From assembly GCA_004377185.1 (NCBI GenBank), contig SOIM01000021.1, positions 1 through 64,000 on the forward strand: a stretch of DNA of 64,000 nucleotides, in the 5' to 3' direction. Source of the stretch: Methanomassiliicoccales archaeon (lineage in GTDB: Archaea; Thermoplasmatota; Thermoplasmata; RBG-16-68-12; SOIM01). Below are positions 1 to 8,095 of the stretch, in pieces. The position numbers and the translations under genes were made by a program. Below the pieces are notes generated by a model. It made no database searches. It worked only from the letters and a program-made list of their open reading frames with translations, and was not told the origin of the DNA. The first letter of the stretch is position 1; the number at the start of each line of letters is the position of its first letter.

Positions 1-541
1 CCCTTCTCGCCCACCCCTCTCCTCCAAACTCGCTCTCATCACAGTACCGCGTCAATATAACCGCATACCCCCCTTCCAGAAGCTCCTCGTTCAGATTCTT
101 CCCACCGCAATACACCACCGCCAACATCCGTCCGTACGCATCGTACAGCTGCCGGTCATCCTGGTCCACCCAGGCTTCCGACCCCACCGGACACAGGCTC
201 CCCGCGAACTGGGTGGCCTCCTCATAGCCGACCTCTCCCACCTCAGGAGTGTCCACCAGCGCCAGACGGACCTTCACGTCTCCCACGTACAGCGTGTCCC
301 CGTCCACTATCTTCGTGACCGTGTCGTTGAAGCATTCGGCCTGGCCGAGGCAGGGGGTTCCGTTCTCGGGTGGAGGGTTGGTTTCGTACGGGTCCGAGAG
401 GTTGATCATTCCCGTTGCGATGGCGAGTGAGAGTATCAGGGTGATGGCGATGGCTATGACCAGGATGGGTTTCAGGAGGGGGTTGGTGAGTGGGCTCTTT
501 TGGTCTTCTTGGGGTGGTTGGTTTGGGTGCGTTGGTTGCAT
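1..541 (-). CDS. Membrane-anchored thermonuclease (SNase family), 3' end cut by window edge
   Basis: Reading the minus strand from an ATG at 541 gives 180 residues that run off the window. A Pro/Gln-rich N-terminus and one hydrophobic segment (about residues 23-45) are followed by a staphylococcal-nuclease OB-fold. All five catalytic positions of the family are visible: Asp in VDGDT, Arg in VKVRL, Asp and Glu in VDTPE, and Arg in AYGRML. It is therefore probably an active, Ca-dependent secreted or surface-tethered nuclease that degrades extracellular DNA/RNA. Extra cysteines (CLGQAEC, LCPVG, VYCGG) suggest disulfides outside the cell. The C-terminus, usually near an EFxxxxW motif, is just being reached (SEFGGEGWA), so only a short piece is missing. 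No strong Shine-Dalgarno precedes the ATG. Confidence 0.88.
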   Translation of the reverse strand, partial: MQPTHPNQPPQEDQKSPLTNPLLKPILVIAIAITLILSLAIATGMINLSDPYETNPPPENGTPCLGQAECFNDTVTKIVDGDTLYVGDVKVRLALVDTPEVGEVGYEEATQFAGSLCPVGSEAWVDQDDRQLYDAYGRMLAVVYCGGKNLNEELLEGGYAVILTRYCDESEFGGEGWARR

Positions 542-637
542 TCAGGTAGGAGATGAGGGTGTGGGTATGAAAGGGTTTTGGGGATTGATGACGATTTATC
601 ATTCCTGGGAATATTATGACAAGAGTTAGGCAACATC

Positions 638-817
638 TCACATAACTGGATTGTCTTCCTTTCCTATTGATTCTGCACCATCCTCAAAATTCGTAACACA
701 GAACGGACAAGCTGTAGCCAGAACCTCCACACCCATGCCCAAGGCCAGCTCGTCTCCGATCCTAATAGCAGAATCTCGGCAGCCCCTCTCCTCATTTTCA
801 AGAATTGAAAAACCACA
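638..817 (-). pseudogene. Remnant of HdrB/HdrD-type CCG domain (C-terminal end)
   Basis: An in-frame minus-strand segment of about 59 codons begins right after a stop (TGA at 818-820) and has no start codon. It reads ...GVEVLATACPFCVTNFEDG... and matches the end of the HdrCB protein encoded at 8835-9968 (GAEVLVTACPFCVSNFEDS), including the ACPFC cluster ligands. The rest of the gene is absent, and the fragment abuts the AMP-pathway operon. This is a decayed partial copy and not a functional gene. Its divergence from the intact copy in this window suggests an old duplication or an independent paralogue. Confidence 0.75.
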
Positions 818-855
818 TCAGAACCCTTATCTATCCCCACCAACTTCTCAACCCT

Positions 856-1800
856 ATGGCTGACATCACTTTCCCCGACCACTTCACCAAGACAGCCAAC
901 GACATCCGCACCATGCGCACCCGCGGAGCCGGAAAGATCGCCAGAACGGCAGCCAAAGCAATCGCAGATCTCGCCAACAGTTACAAGAGCGACGACCTCA
1001 AGAAGTTCAAATCCTACCTCGACCACGGTGCCAAACACCTCCTCAACACCCGCCCCTCCGCCATCTCCCTCAAGAACGCCCTCCGCCTCACTCTCGGCAA
1101 AGCCAGCGGCCAGACCGTCCAGGACCTCAAAAAGAACCTGACTAAAATATCAGAGGACTTCATCGCCCACTCCCTCAAGGCGGTCGACCTCGTCGGCCAG
1201 CACGGCTCCAAGATCATACACGACCAGGACCCCCTCCTCACCCACTGCCACAGCTCCGCATCCACGTCCGTCCTCATACACGCCCACGAGCAGGGCAAGC
1301 GCATCAAGGTCTTCGCCACCGAGACCCGCCCCTGGAACCAAGGCCACATCACCGTCCGCGAACTCGCCCAAAAAGGCCTGTACGTAACGCTCATCGTGGA
1401 TTCAGCCGTAAGATTCATTATCAAAGATGAGAACATCAAGGCCGTCTTCGTAGGAGCGGACACCATCCACTCGGACGGAAGTGTCATCAACAAGATAGGC
1501 ACCTCCCAGATCGCCCTCGTCGCTCACGAGGCGGGCATCCCCTTCTACGTATGCGCTGAAACCTACAAGTTCTCCCCAGACAGCCTCAGAGGTGAGCTGG
1601 TGGAGATAGAGGAGCGCGACATCTCAGAGATAGCGGACCCAAAGGACTTCCCCAAGGTACGGTTCCGCAACCCCGTCTTCGACATCACTCCGGCAGAATA
1701 CGTACAAGCCATCATCACCGAGAGAGGTATCATATCCCCCGCTGACGTTCAGGAGATCATCAAGGAGAAGTTCAAGGAGGTGGAGGAATGGAGCTTGTAG
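856..1800 (+). CDS. Ribose-1,5-bisphosphate isomerase (AMP pathway)
   Basis: This 314-residue enzyme of the eIF2B-like/R15P isomerase family converts ribose 1,5-bisphosphate to ribulose 1,5-bisphosphate, the step between AMP phosphorylase and type III RuBisCO. Two family motifs are clear: THCHSSA with Cys131 and GADTIHSDGS with Asp202, the positions expected for the catalytic Cys/Asp pair of the archaeal enzyme. The ATG at 856 gives the usual family length. A start at 805 would add 17 residues unlike the family. No Shine-Dalgarno is obvious before 856. The 3' end overlaps the RuBisCO start by 13 nt, so translation is probably coupled. Confidence 0.93.
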   Translation: MADITFPDHFTKTANDIRTMRTRGAGKIARTAAKAIADLANSYKSDDLKKFKSYLDHGAKHLLNTRPSAISLKNALRLTLGKASGQTVQDLKKNLTKISEDFIAHSLKAVDLVGQHGSKIIHDQDPLLTHCHSSASTSVLIHAHEQGKRIKVFATETRPWNQGHITVRELAQKGLYVTLIVDSAVRFIIKDENIKAVFVGADTIHSDGSVINKIGTSQIALVAHEAGIPFYVCAETYKFSPDSLRGELVEIEERDISEIADPKDFPKVRFRNPVFDITPAEYVQAIITERGIISPADVQEIIKEKFKEVEEWSL

Positions 1801-3005
1801 AGTGTGACTACCACATAGAGAGCATTCTTCCCATCGAGAGGGCTGCTACGGCTCTTGCCGCGGAACAGTCCACGGGCACCTGGACGGACATATCCACCAA
1901 GCCGAGCGGTGTCGACAAGAGACTGGCCGCGAGGGTCCTGAACATCGAAGGTTCGGTAGCGACCATAGGCTTCCCGGTGGAGATATTCGAGATAGAGAAC
2001 ATACCCCAGTTCCTGGCAACGGTGGCGGGCAACCTCTTCGGACTGGGAGCGATCAAGAACGTACGTTTGCTGGACATCAGGCCTCCCAAGAGCTTCGTGA
2101 AGGAGTTCAGGGGGCCCAGGTTCGGTATAGAGGGCGTCAGGAAGATCGTCGGAACGAAGAAGGACGGAAGACCTCATGTGGGCACCATCATAAAGCCCAA
2201 GGTGGGTCTGGACCCCAAGGAGACGGCCGAAGTCGCATACCAGGCCGGCATGGGAGGCGTGGACCTCATCAAGGATGACGAAACACTGACGGACCAGAGC
2301 TTCTGCCCCATGGACGAGAGGCTGGAGAGGGTCATGGAGAAGATGGACCTGGTCAAGCAGGAGACGGGAAGGACGGTGCTCTACGCCCTGAACGTAACGG
2401 CCGGGACGGAGAAGCTCCTAGAGAGAGCGGACAGCGCGGTGGAGAACGGTGCCAACATGCTCATGATAGATGTGCTCACTACAGGCTTCTCGGCATTGCA
2501 GAGCCTAACGAAGGACGATTCCGTCAAGCTCCCCATACACGTACACAGGACAATGCACGGAGCGATGACCAGGAACAGGAGGCATGGGATATCCATGATG
2601 CCCATTGCCGTCCTCGCAAGGTTGTGCGGGGGGGACCAGCTGCACACTGGAACCGCGAGGGGGAAGATGGACAGCGACCTGGAGGAGGTGAAGGGGTTGA
2701 ACGACTTCCTCAAGAAGGACTGGTTCGGGCTCAAGAGCGTCTTTCCTGTGGCGTCCGGAGGTCTTCATCCAGGTGTGGTACCCTCGGAGGTGGAGGCGTT
2801 CGGAAAGAACCTGGTTCTGCAGGCAGGGGGCGGCATACACGGACATCCCGATGGGACGGAAGCAGGTGCGAGGGCGATGCGCCAGGCCGTGGACGCGACC
2901 ATGGATGGGATATCACTGGAAGATTATGTTCAGGATCATAAGGAATTGGCAAGAGCCCTGGAGAAATGGGGCAAACAGGTCGAGTGGGGTGATCTGTATG
3001 GATAG
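1788..3005 (+). CDS. rbcL: Type III ribulose-1,5-bisphosphate carboxylase large chain
   Basis: This 405-residue protein fixes CO2 onto ribulose 1,5-bisphosphate, made here from nucleotides, to give two 3-phosphoglycerates. Active-site elements are intact: TGTWT near the N-terminus, GNLFG, KPK (Lys136/Lys138), the carbamylated lysine in KDDE (Lys162), HVHRTMHGA, the loop-6 lysine in GKM (Lys293), SGGLHPG and GGGIHGHP. These argue for a true RuBisCO and not a form IV RuBisCO-like protein. It is slightly shorter than most form III enzymes. The ATG at 1788 has a good GGAGGTGGAGG upstream and overlaps the isomerase gene. Linkage to AMP phosphorylase and R15P isomerase supports the form III-b AMP-salvage role. 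Confidence 0.95.
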   Translation: MELVECDYHIESILPIERAATALAAEQSTGTWTDISTKPSGVDKRLAARVLNIEGSVATIGFPVEIFEIENIPQFLATVAGNLFGLGAIKNVRLLDIRPPKSFVKEFRGPRFGIEGVRKIVGTKKDGRPHVGTIIKPKVGLDPKETAEVAYQAGMGGVDLIKDDETLTDQSFCPMDERLERVMEKMDLVKQETGRTVLYALNVTAGTEKLLERADSAVENGANMLMIDVLTTGFSALQSLTKDDSVKLPIHVHRTMHGAMTRNRRHGISMMPIAVLARLCGGDQLHTGTARGKMDSDLEEVKGLNDFLKKDWFGLKSVFPVASGGLHPGVVPSEVEAFGKNLVLQAGGGIHGHPDGTEAGARAMRQAVDATMDGISLEDYVQDHKELARALEKWGKQVEWGDLYG

Positions 3006-4524
3006 CAGGACGGCACACAAGGCGAAGAGGATAGACATAGCCCAGGGAATCAGGGAGGTCCTTCTGAACAAGGAACATGCTGAGGAGCTGGGCCTCAGGG
3101 CGAACGACAGGGTGAAGGTGGTGAGCGAGAAGGGCGAGAGTCTGGTGGCGCTCGTGAACGTGACCGAGACCTTGGTCAAGATGGGTGAGGTCGGCGTCTA
3201 TGTTGACCTCTGGAACAGCTTGAACTTGAAAGACGGGGACGCGGTCCATGTGGTGCCCACGTCCAGGCCCGCCTCAATAGACCTGATCAGGAAGAAGATA
3301 CACGGACACATCTGGCATCAAGAGGAGATCAAAGCGATCGTGGACGACATCTGCCTGGGGAACCTCTCGGACATAGAGCTGGCCGCCTACGTGACAGCGG
3401 TGCAGATAAACGACCTCACCATGGACGAGATAACCTGGCTGACCACGGCGATGGTTTCGACGGGGGACACGATAGACTGGGAGACCTCCCCCATATTGGA
3501 CGTGCACAGCATCGGCGGTGTTCCGGGGAACAAGTACGCTCCCATAACCGTCCCCATAGTGGCCGCGAACGGCCTGACCATACCCAAGACCTCTTCCAGG
3601 GCGATAAGCTCTGCCGCCGGGACGGCTGATATCATGGAGGTGGTGTGCAACGTCACGCATGACGCTCAATCGATCAAGAGGATAGCCCGGGAGGTCGGAG
3701 GCACCCTGGTGTGGGGAGGCGGAGTGACCCTGGCACCCGTGGACGACTCGATAATCAGGGTGGAGTATCCTCTGTCATTGGACCCAAGAGGTCAGGTGCT
3801 GGCTTCCGTGATGTCGAAGAAGAAGGCGATAGGTGCCGAGTACTGCGTGATAGACATCCCCATCGGCGAGGGGACCAAGGTGGTTACGCCCGAGGAGGCC
3901 AGGAACCTGGCGAGGGACTTCATAATGCTGGGAGAGAAGATAGGCGTGAGGACCAGGTGCGCCATCACGTACGGGGGTCAGCCCGTGGGGAAGGCGATAG
4001 GCCCGATCCTCGAGATAAGGGAGGCCTTGCGTGTCCTGGAGGGAGCGGAGTCGCCCAGCAGCCTGATAGAGAAGTCCACCAGCCTGGCCGGGATACTGCT
4101 GGAGCTCGGCGGAAGGGCGCTTCCTGGTAGAGGTGCGGACCTCGCGAAGGAAACGCTGAGGTCGGGGAAGGCGCTGGAGAAGTTCAGGGAGATCGTTGGA
4201 GCGCAGGGGGGTGACGCGAACGTAAGCTCGGGTGATCTGGTGCCTGGGGAACATTCCTGCGAGTTCCCGTCTCTGAGGGATGGGTATATAGAGGCGCCTA
4301 GGAACAGGGCGCTGATCAAGATAGCTAGGGCGGCCGGATCACCCAAGGACAAGGGAGCGGGTCTGATACTGATGTACAAGAAGGGGGAGAGGGTGGAGGA
4401 AGGAGAGCCCCTGCTGACGATATATGCGGAGAACAAGAGAAAGCTGGAGGACGCCAGGACGCTGGCGGGGAAGCTTCAGCCCGTGCAGGTAGAGGGCATG
4501 ATACTGGGGGAGGTTGTGGAGTAA
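2998..4524 (+). CDS. AMP phosphorylase
   Basis: This 508-residue nucleoside-phosphorylase II family enzyme phosphorolyses AMP (and CMP/UMP) to ribose 1,5-bisphosphate plus base, feeding the two upstream genes. The archaeal N-terminal extension (about 80 residues) is present before the phosphorylase core, which carries the signature KTSSRAISSAAGTADxME. The C-terminal alpha/beta lobe is complete (GDLVPGEHS...APRNRALIKIARAAG). The ATG at 2998 overlaps the RuBisCO stop by 8 nt and gives the family's length of about 500 residues. The frame is open further upstream, but that stretch only shadows RuBisCO. With its neighbours it forms a complete AMP-to-3-PGA module. Confidence 0.94.
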   Translation: MDSRTAHKAKRIDIAQGIREVLLNKEHAEELGLRANDRVKVVSEKGESLVALVNVTETLVKMGEVGVYVDLWNSLNLKDGDAVHVVPTSRPASIDLIRKKIHGHIWHQEEIKAIVDDICLGNLSDIELAAYVTAVQINDLTMDEITWLTTAMVSTGDTIDWETSPILDVHSIGGVPGNKYAPITVPIVAANGLTIPKTSSRAISSAAGTADIMEVVCNVTHDAQSIKRIAREVGGTLVWGGGVTLAPVDDSIIRVEYPLSLDPRGQVLASVMSKKKAIGAEYCVIDIPIGEGTKVVTPEEARNLARDFIMLGEKIGVRTRCAITYGGQPVGKAIGPILEIREALRVLEGAESPSSLIEKSTSLAGILLELGGRALPGRGADLAKETLRSGKALEKFREIVGAQGGDANVSSGDLVPGEHSCEFPSLRDGYIEAPRNRALIKIARAAGSPKDKGAGLILMYKKGERVEEGEPLLTIYAENKRKLEDARTLAGKLQPVQVEGMILGEVVE

Positions 4525-4529
4525 ACGCG

Positions 4530-5471
4530 CTACAAAGAACCCACGGCTTTCGAGTACTCCTTCCAGATATCCTTGTTTCCGACTATGTAATCATCCTCAC
4601 GCTCAAAGATCTTGGCCTCAACAACCTCATTCACCTGGCCTCTAATCTTGATGATGGGCTTGGACTTCTGGTAGTAGAACCTGTAGTGTTTCCTTATCTC
4701 ATCCTCAGAGAGGTGGAGCAGTTCACCGGATGCGTGGGACGGTAGAAAATAGGAATTGGAAACCCTGAGATATGGCACTATTTGGGTGAGATGTAAGTAA
4801 TCCTGGATGTACCCGTAGCCCTTAGCCAGTATTTCGGACAAGAACTTCTGATAGAGTTCCTTATCTTCAAGCGACTTCAACTTTCCAGATCGTTTCATTT
4901 GCTGTCCGGGCAACAACTTGCCGTCCTCTTTTGTGATATAGTCAAGTCCTGCGAGGAACTCGACATACCTGAGGGCCTGGGTCTTGTTCCGCTTCTGAGC
5001 GAACTCCTTGAAGTCCAGCTCACCGTTCCTGTGTATTGATACCACAATCTCCTTGATCGGCGTCATGGCCAGCTGGACGGATGCGATGTCCACGATCCTG
5101 TCGTAGATGGTCTCCAGAAGGGCGCTCTCGGACCTTATGGCAATTGACTCCAGTCTTTTTTCCATCTCATCTGCAATGGAATCTCTCTCCGGAAGAGAGA
5201 CGACGACCTTTCCTCCCTTCGTCTTTCTGACATCCGCTATGAAAAGGGTCCTGAAGTTGTGGAATCTGACGGTTCTCTTGTTGGTCTTCAGGTCATCGAT
5301 TATGTCAGGGAAACTGTTGCCTATCTTGTATTTGTACCGATCCCTGCCAGCTTTTGTCTTGCTGGTGATGTAGAGCCCTCTGCCTACCCTGGACTTGAGG
5401 TGTCGAGGGAAGAATTCCTCGAATTCTGACATATTCCCGTATCGCAGCTCAATCTTCTCCATTAAGATCAT
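4530..5471 (-). CDS. Unknown protein paired with a C39-like peptidase
   Basis: This 313-residue protein resembles no family I can name. It has a beta-rich N-terminal third, a charged helical middle, and a stretch near residues 155-200 (FKEFAQKRNKTQALRYVEF then DYITKEDGKLLPG) that reads like a winged-helix fold. The C-terminus is rich in aromatic and charged residues. No signal peptide or TM segment is seen. Its start overlaps the end of the upstream peptidase gene by 23 nt (ATG 5471; alternatives at 5462 and 5432), so the two are almost certainly co-translated and functionally linked. It may be a substrate-recognition or regulatory partner (inference). It converges on AMP phosphorylase with a 5-nt gap. 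Confidence 0.7.
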   Translation of the reverse strand: MILMEKIELRYGNMSEFEEFFPRHLKSRVGRGLYITSKTKAGRDRYKYKIGNSFPDIIDDLKTNKRTVRFHNFRTLFIADVRKTKGGKVVVSLPERDSIADEMEKRLESIAIRSESALLETIYDRIVDIASVQLAMTPIKEIVVSIHRNGELDFKEFAQKRNKTQALRYVEFLAGLDYITKEDGKLLPGQQMKRSGKLKSLEDKELYQKFLSEILAKGYGYIQDYLHLTQIVPYLRVSNSYFLPSHASGELLHLSEDEIRKHYRFYYQKSKPIIKIRGQVNEVVEAKIFEREDDYIVGNKDIWKEYSKAVGSL

Positions 5472-6069
5472 CTCCGAAATCCTCCAATCTCGGGCTCAGT
5501 TTCTCGATCCAGACCACCCACCGAAGCTGTGAAGTTCTTTCCCAATACCGCAACATCTTAGGCTTACTCAAGCTGTTGCGCACTTCACTTATATTGGATG
5601 ACTTTAACAAAAACTTTTCGTATGGGTCAAAGAACTCCACTTCATCATTCACGCCCAAGACAATGAGAACGTGTTCCCAGGTGCATTCTCCGGTAGCCCT
5701 GTACCTCCGATTCTGCTCCTCGAAATAGTCGGGGCTCACGGAAATGATGGGGAAGGAGCGCTCTTCGCTCTCGATTATTGCCTTGAGAAGTTCCAGCGTG
5801 GAGCCCTTCCCGGATCTTGTCTGTACCCTATAGCCTCTCTTTACCAAGTAATCGTTCAAATTGGATATTCCGAGTTCGCTGTCTCCTCCCATGCCGCGCC
5901 TGTAGCTGTAGTGCACATTGATCTTGCTCAGGCTCAGTTTGATATTGGTTGTGCCGTGCCTGCCAGCGAGCACATCGAGGATGCATTTCATCGCGGCCGT
6001 CTCGCACATGTCCGGCTCCGGCTGCCGTTGGAACTTCTTGACGACCTCCTCCATGTCCTTATCTGGCAT
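5449..6069 (-). CDS. C39-like (papain-fold) cysteine peptidase domain protein
   Basis: The 206-residue protein has the layout of peptidase C39-like domains: a Gln-Pro then Cys near residue 22 (RQPEPDMCETAAMKCIL), a central region with GISNLNDYLVKRGY, and the His/Asp pair in WEHVLIVLGV...EFFDPYE. This fits a cytoplasmic cysteine peptidase or inactive C39-like binding domain; there is no signal peptide or transporter fusion. A TATA box (CCATAAATAGG, minus strand, 6103-6113) sits about 35-40 nt before the ATG. It is the first gene of a two-gene unit with the unknown protein at 4530-5471. Assignment to C39-like rests on motif spacing only. Confidence 0.65.
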   Translation of the reverse strand: MPDKDMEEVVKKFQRQPEPDMCETAAMKCILDVLAGRHGTTNIKLSLSKINVHYSYRRGMGGDSELGISNLNDYLVKRGYRVQTRSGKGSTLELLKAIIESEERSFPIISVSPDYFEEQNRRYRATGECTWEHVLIVLGVNDEVEFFDPYEKFLLKSSNISEVRNSLSKPKMLRYWERTSQLRWVVWIEKLSPRLEDFGDDLNGED

Positions 6070-6102
6070 CTCTCAAATCACGATACGGTGATGGTGGATA
6101 GC

Positions 6103-6113
6103 CTATTTATGGA
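6103..6113 (-). promoter_or_regulatory. TATA box for the C39-like operon
   Basis: Minus-strand CCATAAATAGG lies 34-44 nt before the ATG at 6069, an appropriate place for an archaeal TATA box with a short 5' leader. Confidence 0.5.
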
Positions 6114-6119
6114 TGCGCT

Positions 6120-6314
6120 TTGAGGACGCCGAGTGATCTGGAGCTGGTCGAGATTGCGCGAACTGCTTGTTCATCCAAGGATTGGGAAGCGAATCTGAAA
6201 CTGAGGTCCGCTCACTGGAGTGTTCTATTTGAAGGTGAAAGCACTCTGCGTGAAATCCTGTGGGACCGGAATACTTTGGTAAGCCAAAAACGGCTGACTC
6301 TTGAAAGTAAATGA
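6120..6314 (+). CDS. Doubtful small ORF
   Basis: A 64-codon frame opens with a weak TTG (RTPSDLELVEIARTACSSKDW...). It lies between the C39-like operon and the PIN remnant, has no recognisable domain, and may be spurious. It is listed because this stretch (6070-6359) otherwise holds only the divergent TATA region. Confidence 0.2.
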   Translation: MRTPSDLELVEIARTACSSKDWEANLKLRSAHWSVLFEGESTLREILWDRNTLVSQKRLTLESK

Positions 6315-6359
6315 GAAACGACTTACGGGAAGTGCTGAGTGTGGATTTGGTTTCCCACT

Positions 6360-6542
6360 CTAAGAGGATTCCTCGAGGGACCCCAGTTCCTCAAGGATCT
6401 CATCCGTTGTCCAGACCCTGACGAGGTTCTGCTCGCGCGTATGGACATCATTGCTCCAGATACCATCGCCGTCCATGGAAAGGGCGAGGGCCACCAATGG
6501 CGCATCATCCTCATCGATTCCCTTCATGCATTCATAAGCCAC
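6360..6542 (-). pseudogene. PIN-domain C-terminal fragment
   Basis: Sixty codons encode the last part of a PIN domain: GIDEDDAPLVALAL, then GIWSNDVHT and a terminal VRVWTTDEILEELG, which matches the usual PIN ending around the acidic residues. The N-terminal half, including the first catalytic Asp, is missing. The frame upstream stays open but no longer resembles a PIN. The only start is a GTG inside the domain. It is most likely a decayed vapC-like toxin, lying next to the intact PIN gene at 6656-7033. Confidence 0.6.
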
Positions 6543-6655
6543 CTTCTGTTTTTGCGGCGTCCCAGCAAGCGTCCTACCATTTCTTGGACTTGCCCCGGTG
6601 GGGAGTCGCCTCTTGGGTAGATCCCGCCTCTGTCTGCATTCGTGCCAGATGAACT

Positions 6656-7033
6656 TTAGGGGCGCCGTTTCCGAAGCTCCTCGACAATCCTTCTGTCGTA
6701 CGCCAAGGCCTCCGCCCCCAGCGTCACACAGGTCTGGACCACAAAGGCGTCCGCGAGGCTCAACGTCCCCTTTGCTCTATCGTAGATCTCTTTGACCGCA
6801 CCGAACTCAACCTTCTCGGTGATGCTCACGTGGGGGAGCCCGAGAAGGAAATCCAAAGCATCCTTCCCAGCGCTGGTTCCAAAACGGTAGGCGAGTAGAT
6901 CGATGGTCTCTACCAAGATCTCGGTAGGAACAGCGATGGAATCGGACCTGCTGACGTCCTTCACCGCCCTCTCGTGAAATCGATCCTCTTCGGAGAAAAG
7001 GGCATACAGGGCGCTTGTGTCCGCGACATGCAT
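6656..7033 (-). CDS. PIN-domain ribonuclease toxin (VapC-like)
   Basis: A 125-residue PIN-fold protein: first acidic residue in VADTSAL (Asp5), a conserved Glu in TEILVETIDLL, LSLADAFVVQ and ALAYDRRIVE. These are the acidic metal ligands of VapC-type endoribonucleases. The ATG at 7033 overlaps the antitoxin stop (TGATG) and follows GGGGAGAAAGG. The overlap with an AbrB-like gene upstream makes a two-gene toxin-antitoxin operon. The target (tRNA or rRNA in characterised VapCs) cannot be told from sequence. Confidence 0.85.
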   Translation of the reverse strand: MHVADTSALYALFSEEDRFHERAVKDVSRSDSIAVPTEILVETIDLLAYRFGTSAGKDALDFLLGLPHVSITEKVEFGAVKEIYDRAKGTLSLADAFVVQTCVTLGAEALAYDRRIVEELRKRRP

Positions 7034-7293
7034 CACGCCTTTCTCCCCTTGAGAGCCCTAAGGCGGTCCCGTCCCAAGAGCTCGTCGTGTCGAAGGGAAT
7101 CGTCTGGCATCCCGCCCTTGAATGTAGGAAGTCCTGAGAGGTCCACGGGACCTCGTCGCCTTTCCAACCGCACGACGGCCTCTGACCCGGGGAGGAGCCC
7201 TAGCCTCTTCAGTTCGGCCTTTCGGATGCGAAACCCGTAGGAATTGCCCCACTTGAGGATTCGTACCCTGAGAATGACCTCGTCCTTCACCAT
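7033..7293 (-). CDS. AbrB/MazE-type antitoxin partner of the PIN toxin
   Basis: An 86-residue protein whose first 45 residues form a SpoVT/AbrB swapped-hairpin domain (VRILKWGNSYGFRIRKAELKRLGLLPGSEAVVRL). The C-terminal tail (about residues 45-86) is polar and probably the flexible toxin-binding region. The start chosen is the ATG at 7293, which sits about 25 nt after a TATA element, implying a leaderless message. An upstream in-frame ATA/ATG region would run through the promoter. Such antitoxins normally autorepress their operon. Confidence 0.8.
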   Translation of the reverse strand: MVKDEVILRVRILKWGNSYGFRIRKAELKRLGLLPGSEAVVRLERRRGPVDLSGLPTFKGGMPDDSLRHDELLGRDRLRALKGRKA

Positions 7294-7313
7294 GTATAAC
7301 TCTATTGTTATAC

Positions 7314-7325
7314 GAGTATAAATCA
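7314..7325 (-). promoter_or_regulatory. TATA box of the AbrB/PIN toxin-antitoxin operon
   Basis: Minus-strand TGATTTATACTC is centred about 26 nt before the antitoxin ATG at 7293, the spacing expected for a leaderless archaeal transcript. Confidence 0.55.
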
Positions 7326-7494
7326 CTTGCCGCCTTGTTCAAACCCCAGCTGGAGATGGGCAAAGTAGAGCATACGTCTGTCTGTAGGAAGGTGCCAGGT
7401 CACGGCCGTAAGCCTCCTTGTAGTGCCCAGAGAAATCCCGGGGAGGAATGAGCACAACTCTCTCGAAAAGGGTATCCAGCACCTCACTCACATA

Positions 7495-7758
7495 TCAGTC
7501 CTCATCCAAATGTTCTTCGATAATCCTTATGATATCCCCTAGCCGATCACGGTTCAGACTGTATTGCTTGCCGTAGGAGGTGGGTTTTTCGATAACTAAT
7601 CCTGACTTGACAAGATCATCAAGAGCATCCTTCGCCTCACCCCTCAGATCCTTTCTGAACCATCCACATATTCCTTCCCTTGATTTGTGAACGCCTCCTA
7701 TTATTCTCCTTCTGAACATTCTGAAGATGATGTCTCTTTGCATGGTCGGGACAGACAT
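7495..7758 (-). CDS. Small winged-helix protein
   Basis: An 87-residue basic protein whose sequence reads as one winged helix: helices in MQRDIIFRMFRRRIIGGVHKSREGICGWFRKDLRGEAKDA... (split by turns), recognition-helix region ALDDLVKSGLVIEKP, and a wing SYGKQYSLNRDRLGDI. It is probably a small DNA-binding regulator or toxin-linked adaptor. The ATG at 7758 follows GGAGAAAA, and a TATATCC element lies about 40 nt upstream. An internal ATG at 7743 is possible. The stretch 7294-7494 between it and the toxin-antitoxin pair holds nothing I recognise. Confidence 0.6.
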   Translation of the reverse strand: MSVPTMQRDIIFRMFRRRIIGGVHKSREGICGWFRKDLRGEAKDALDDLVKSGLVIEKPTSYGKQYSLNRDRLGDIIRIIEEHLDED

Positions 7759-7834
7759 TGCTTTTCTCCGGAACCGGGTAACTGAGAACGAGGATATAAC
7801 TGACTGTCACATCTCTTTACATATGAGTAGCACA

Positions 7835-7865
7835 TTATACTATAAGCGTAATATCTTTATACTAT
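7835..7865. promoter_or_regulatory. 9-bp direct repeat pair, candidate operator
   Basis: TTATACTAT occurs at 7835-7843 and again at 7857-7865, a 22-bp period (two helical turns), in the 337-bp gap (7759-8095) between two divergent winged-helix genes. The rest of that gap is AT-rich near 7800-7870 and otherwise featureless; open frames in it look non-coding. Confidence 0.4.
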
Positions 7866-8095
7866 CATCATCAATACGGTGTCACTACCAGGACAACAGA
7901 AATGTATCACAGAAACAGAGATCTGGAATGAGACGTGATGAGAAAGCGAGATGTGAGAATCACAGAGATACGATATCGAGAAACACACATGTGAAACGAA
8001 AAGACGCGGAACATGGGCATGGACCGTGTAGAAATCGAAGTGCGGAATGATGAGCGACAGGTGAATGTTGGAAAAGAGAGAATTGGGGTGAGAAA

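Noticed and set aside
249-641. Overlapping ORFs opposite or within the thermonuclease
   Set aside because: The minus frame from 541 contains all five SNase catalytic residues; the other frames are low-complexity shadows.
1014-1502. Long minus-strand ORFs across the AMP-pathway operon
   Set aside because: They lie fully inside well-supported enzymes and show no domain; they come from the GC-rich codon bias.
7727-8050. Plus-strand ORF in the 7759-8095 gap
   Set aside because: It overlaps the N-terminus of the minus-strand winged-helix gene, has no domain and an erratic composition.
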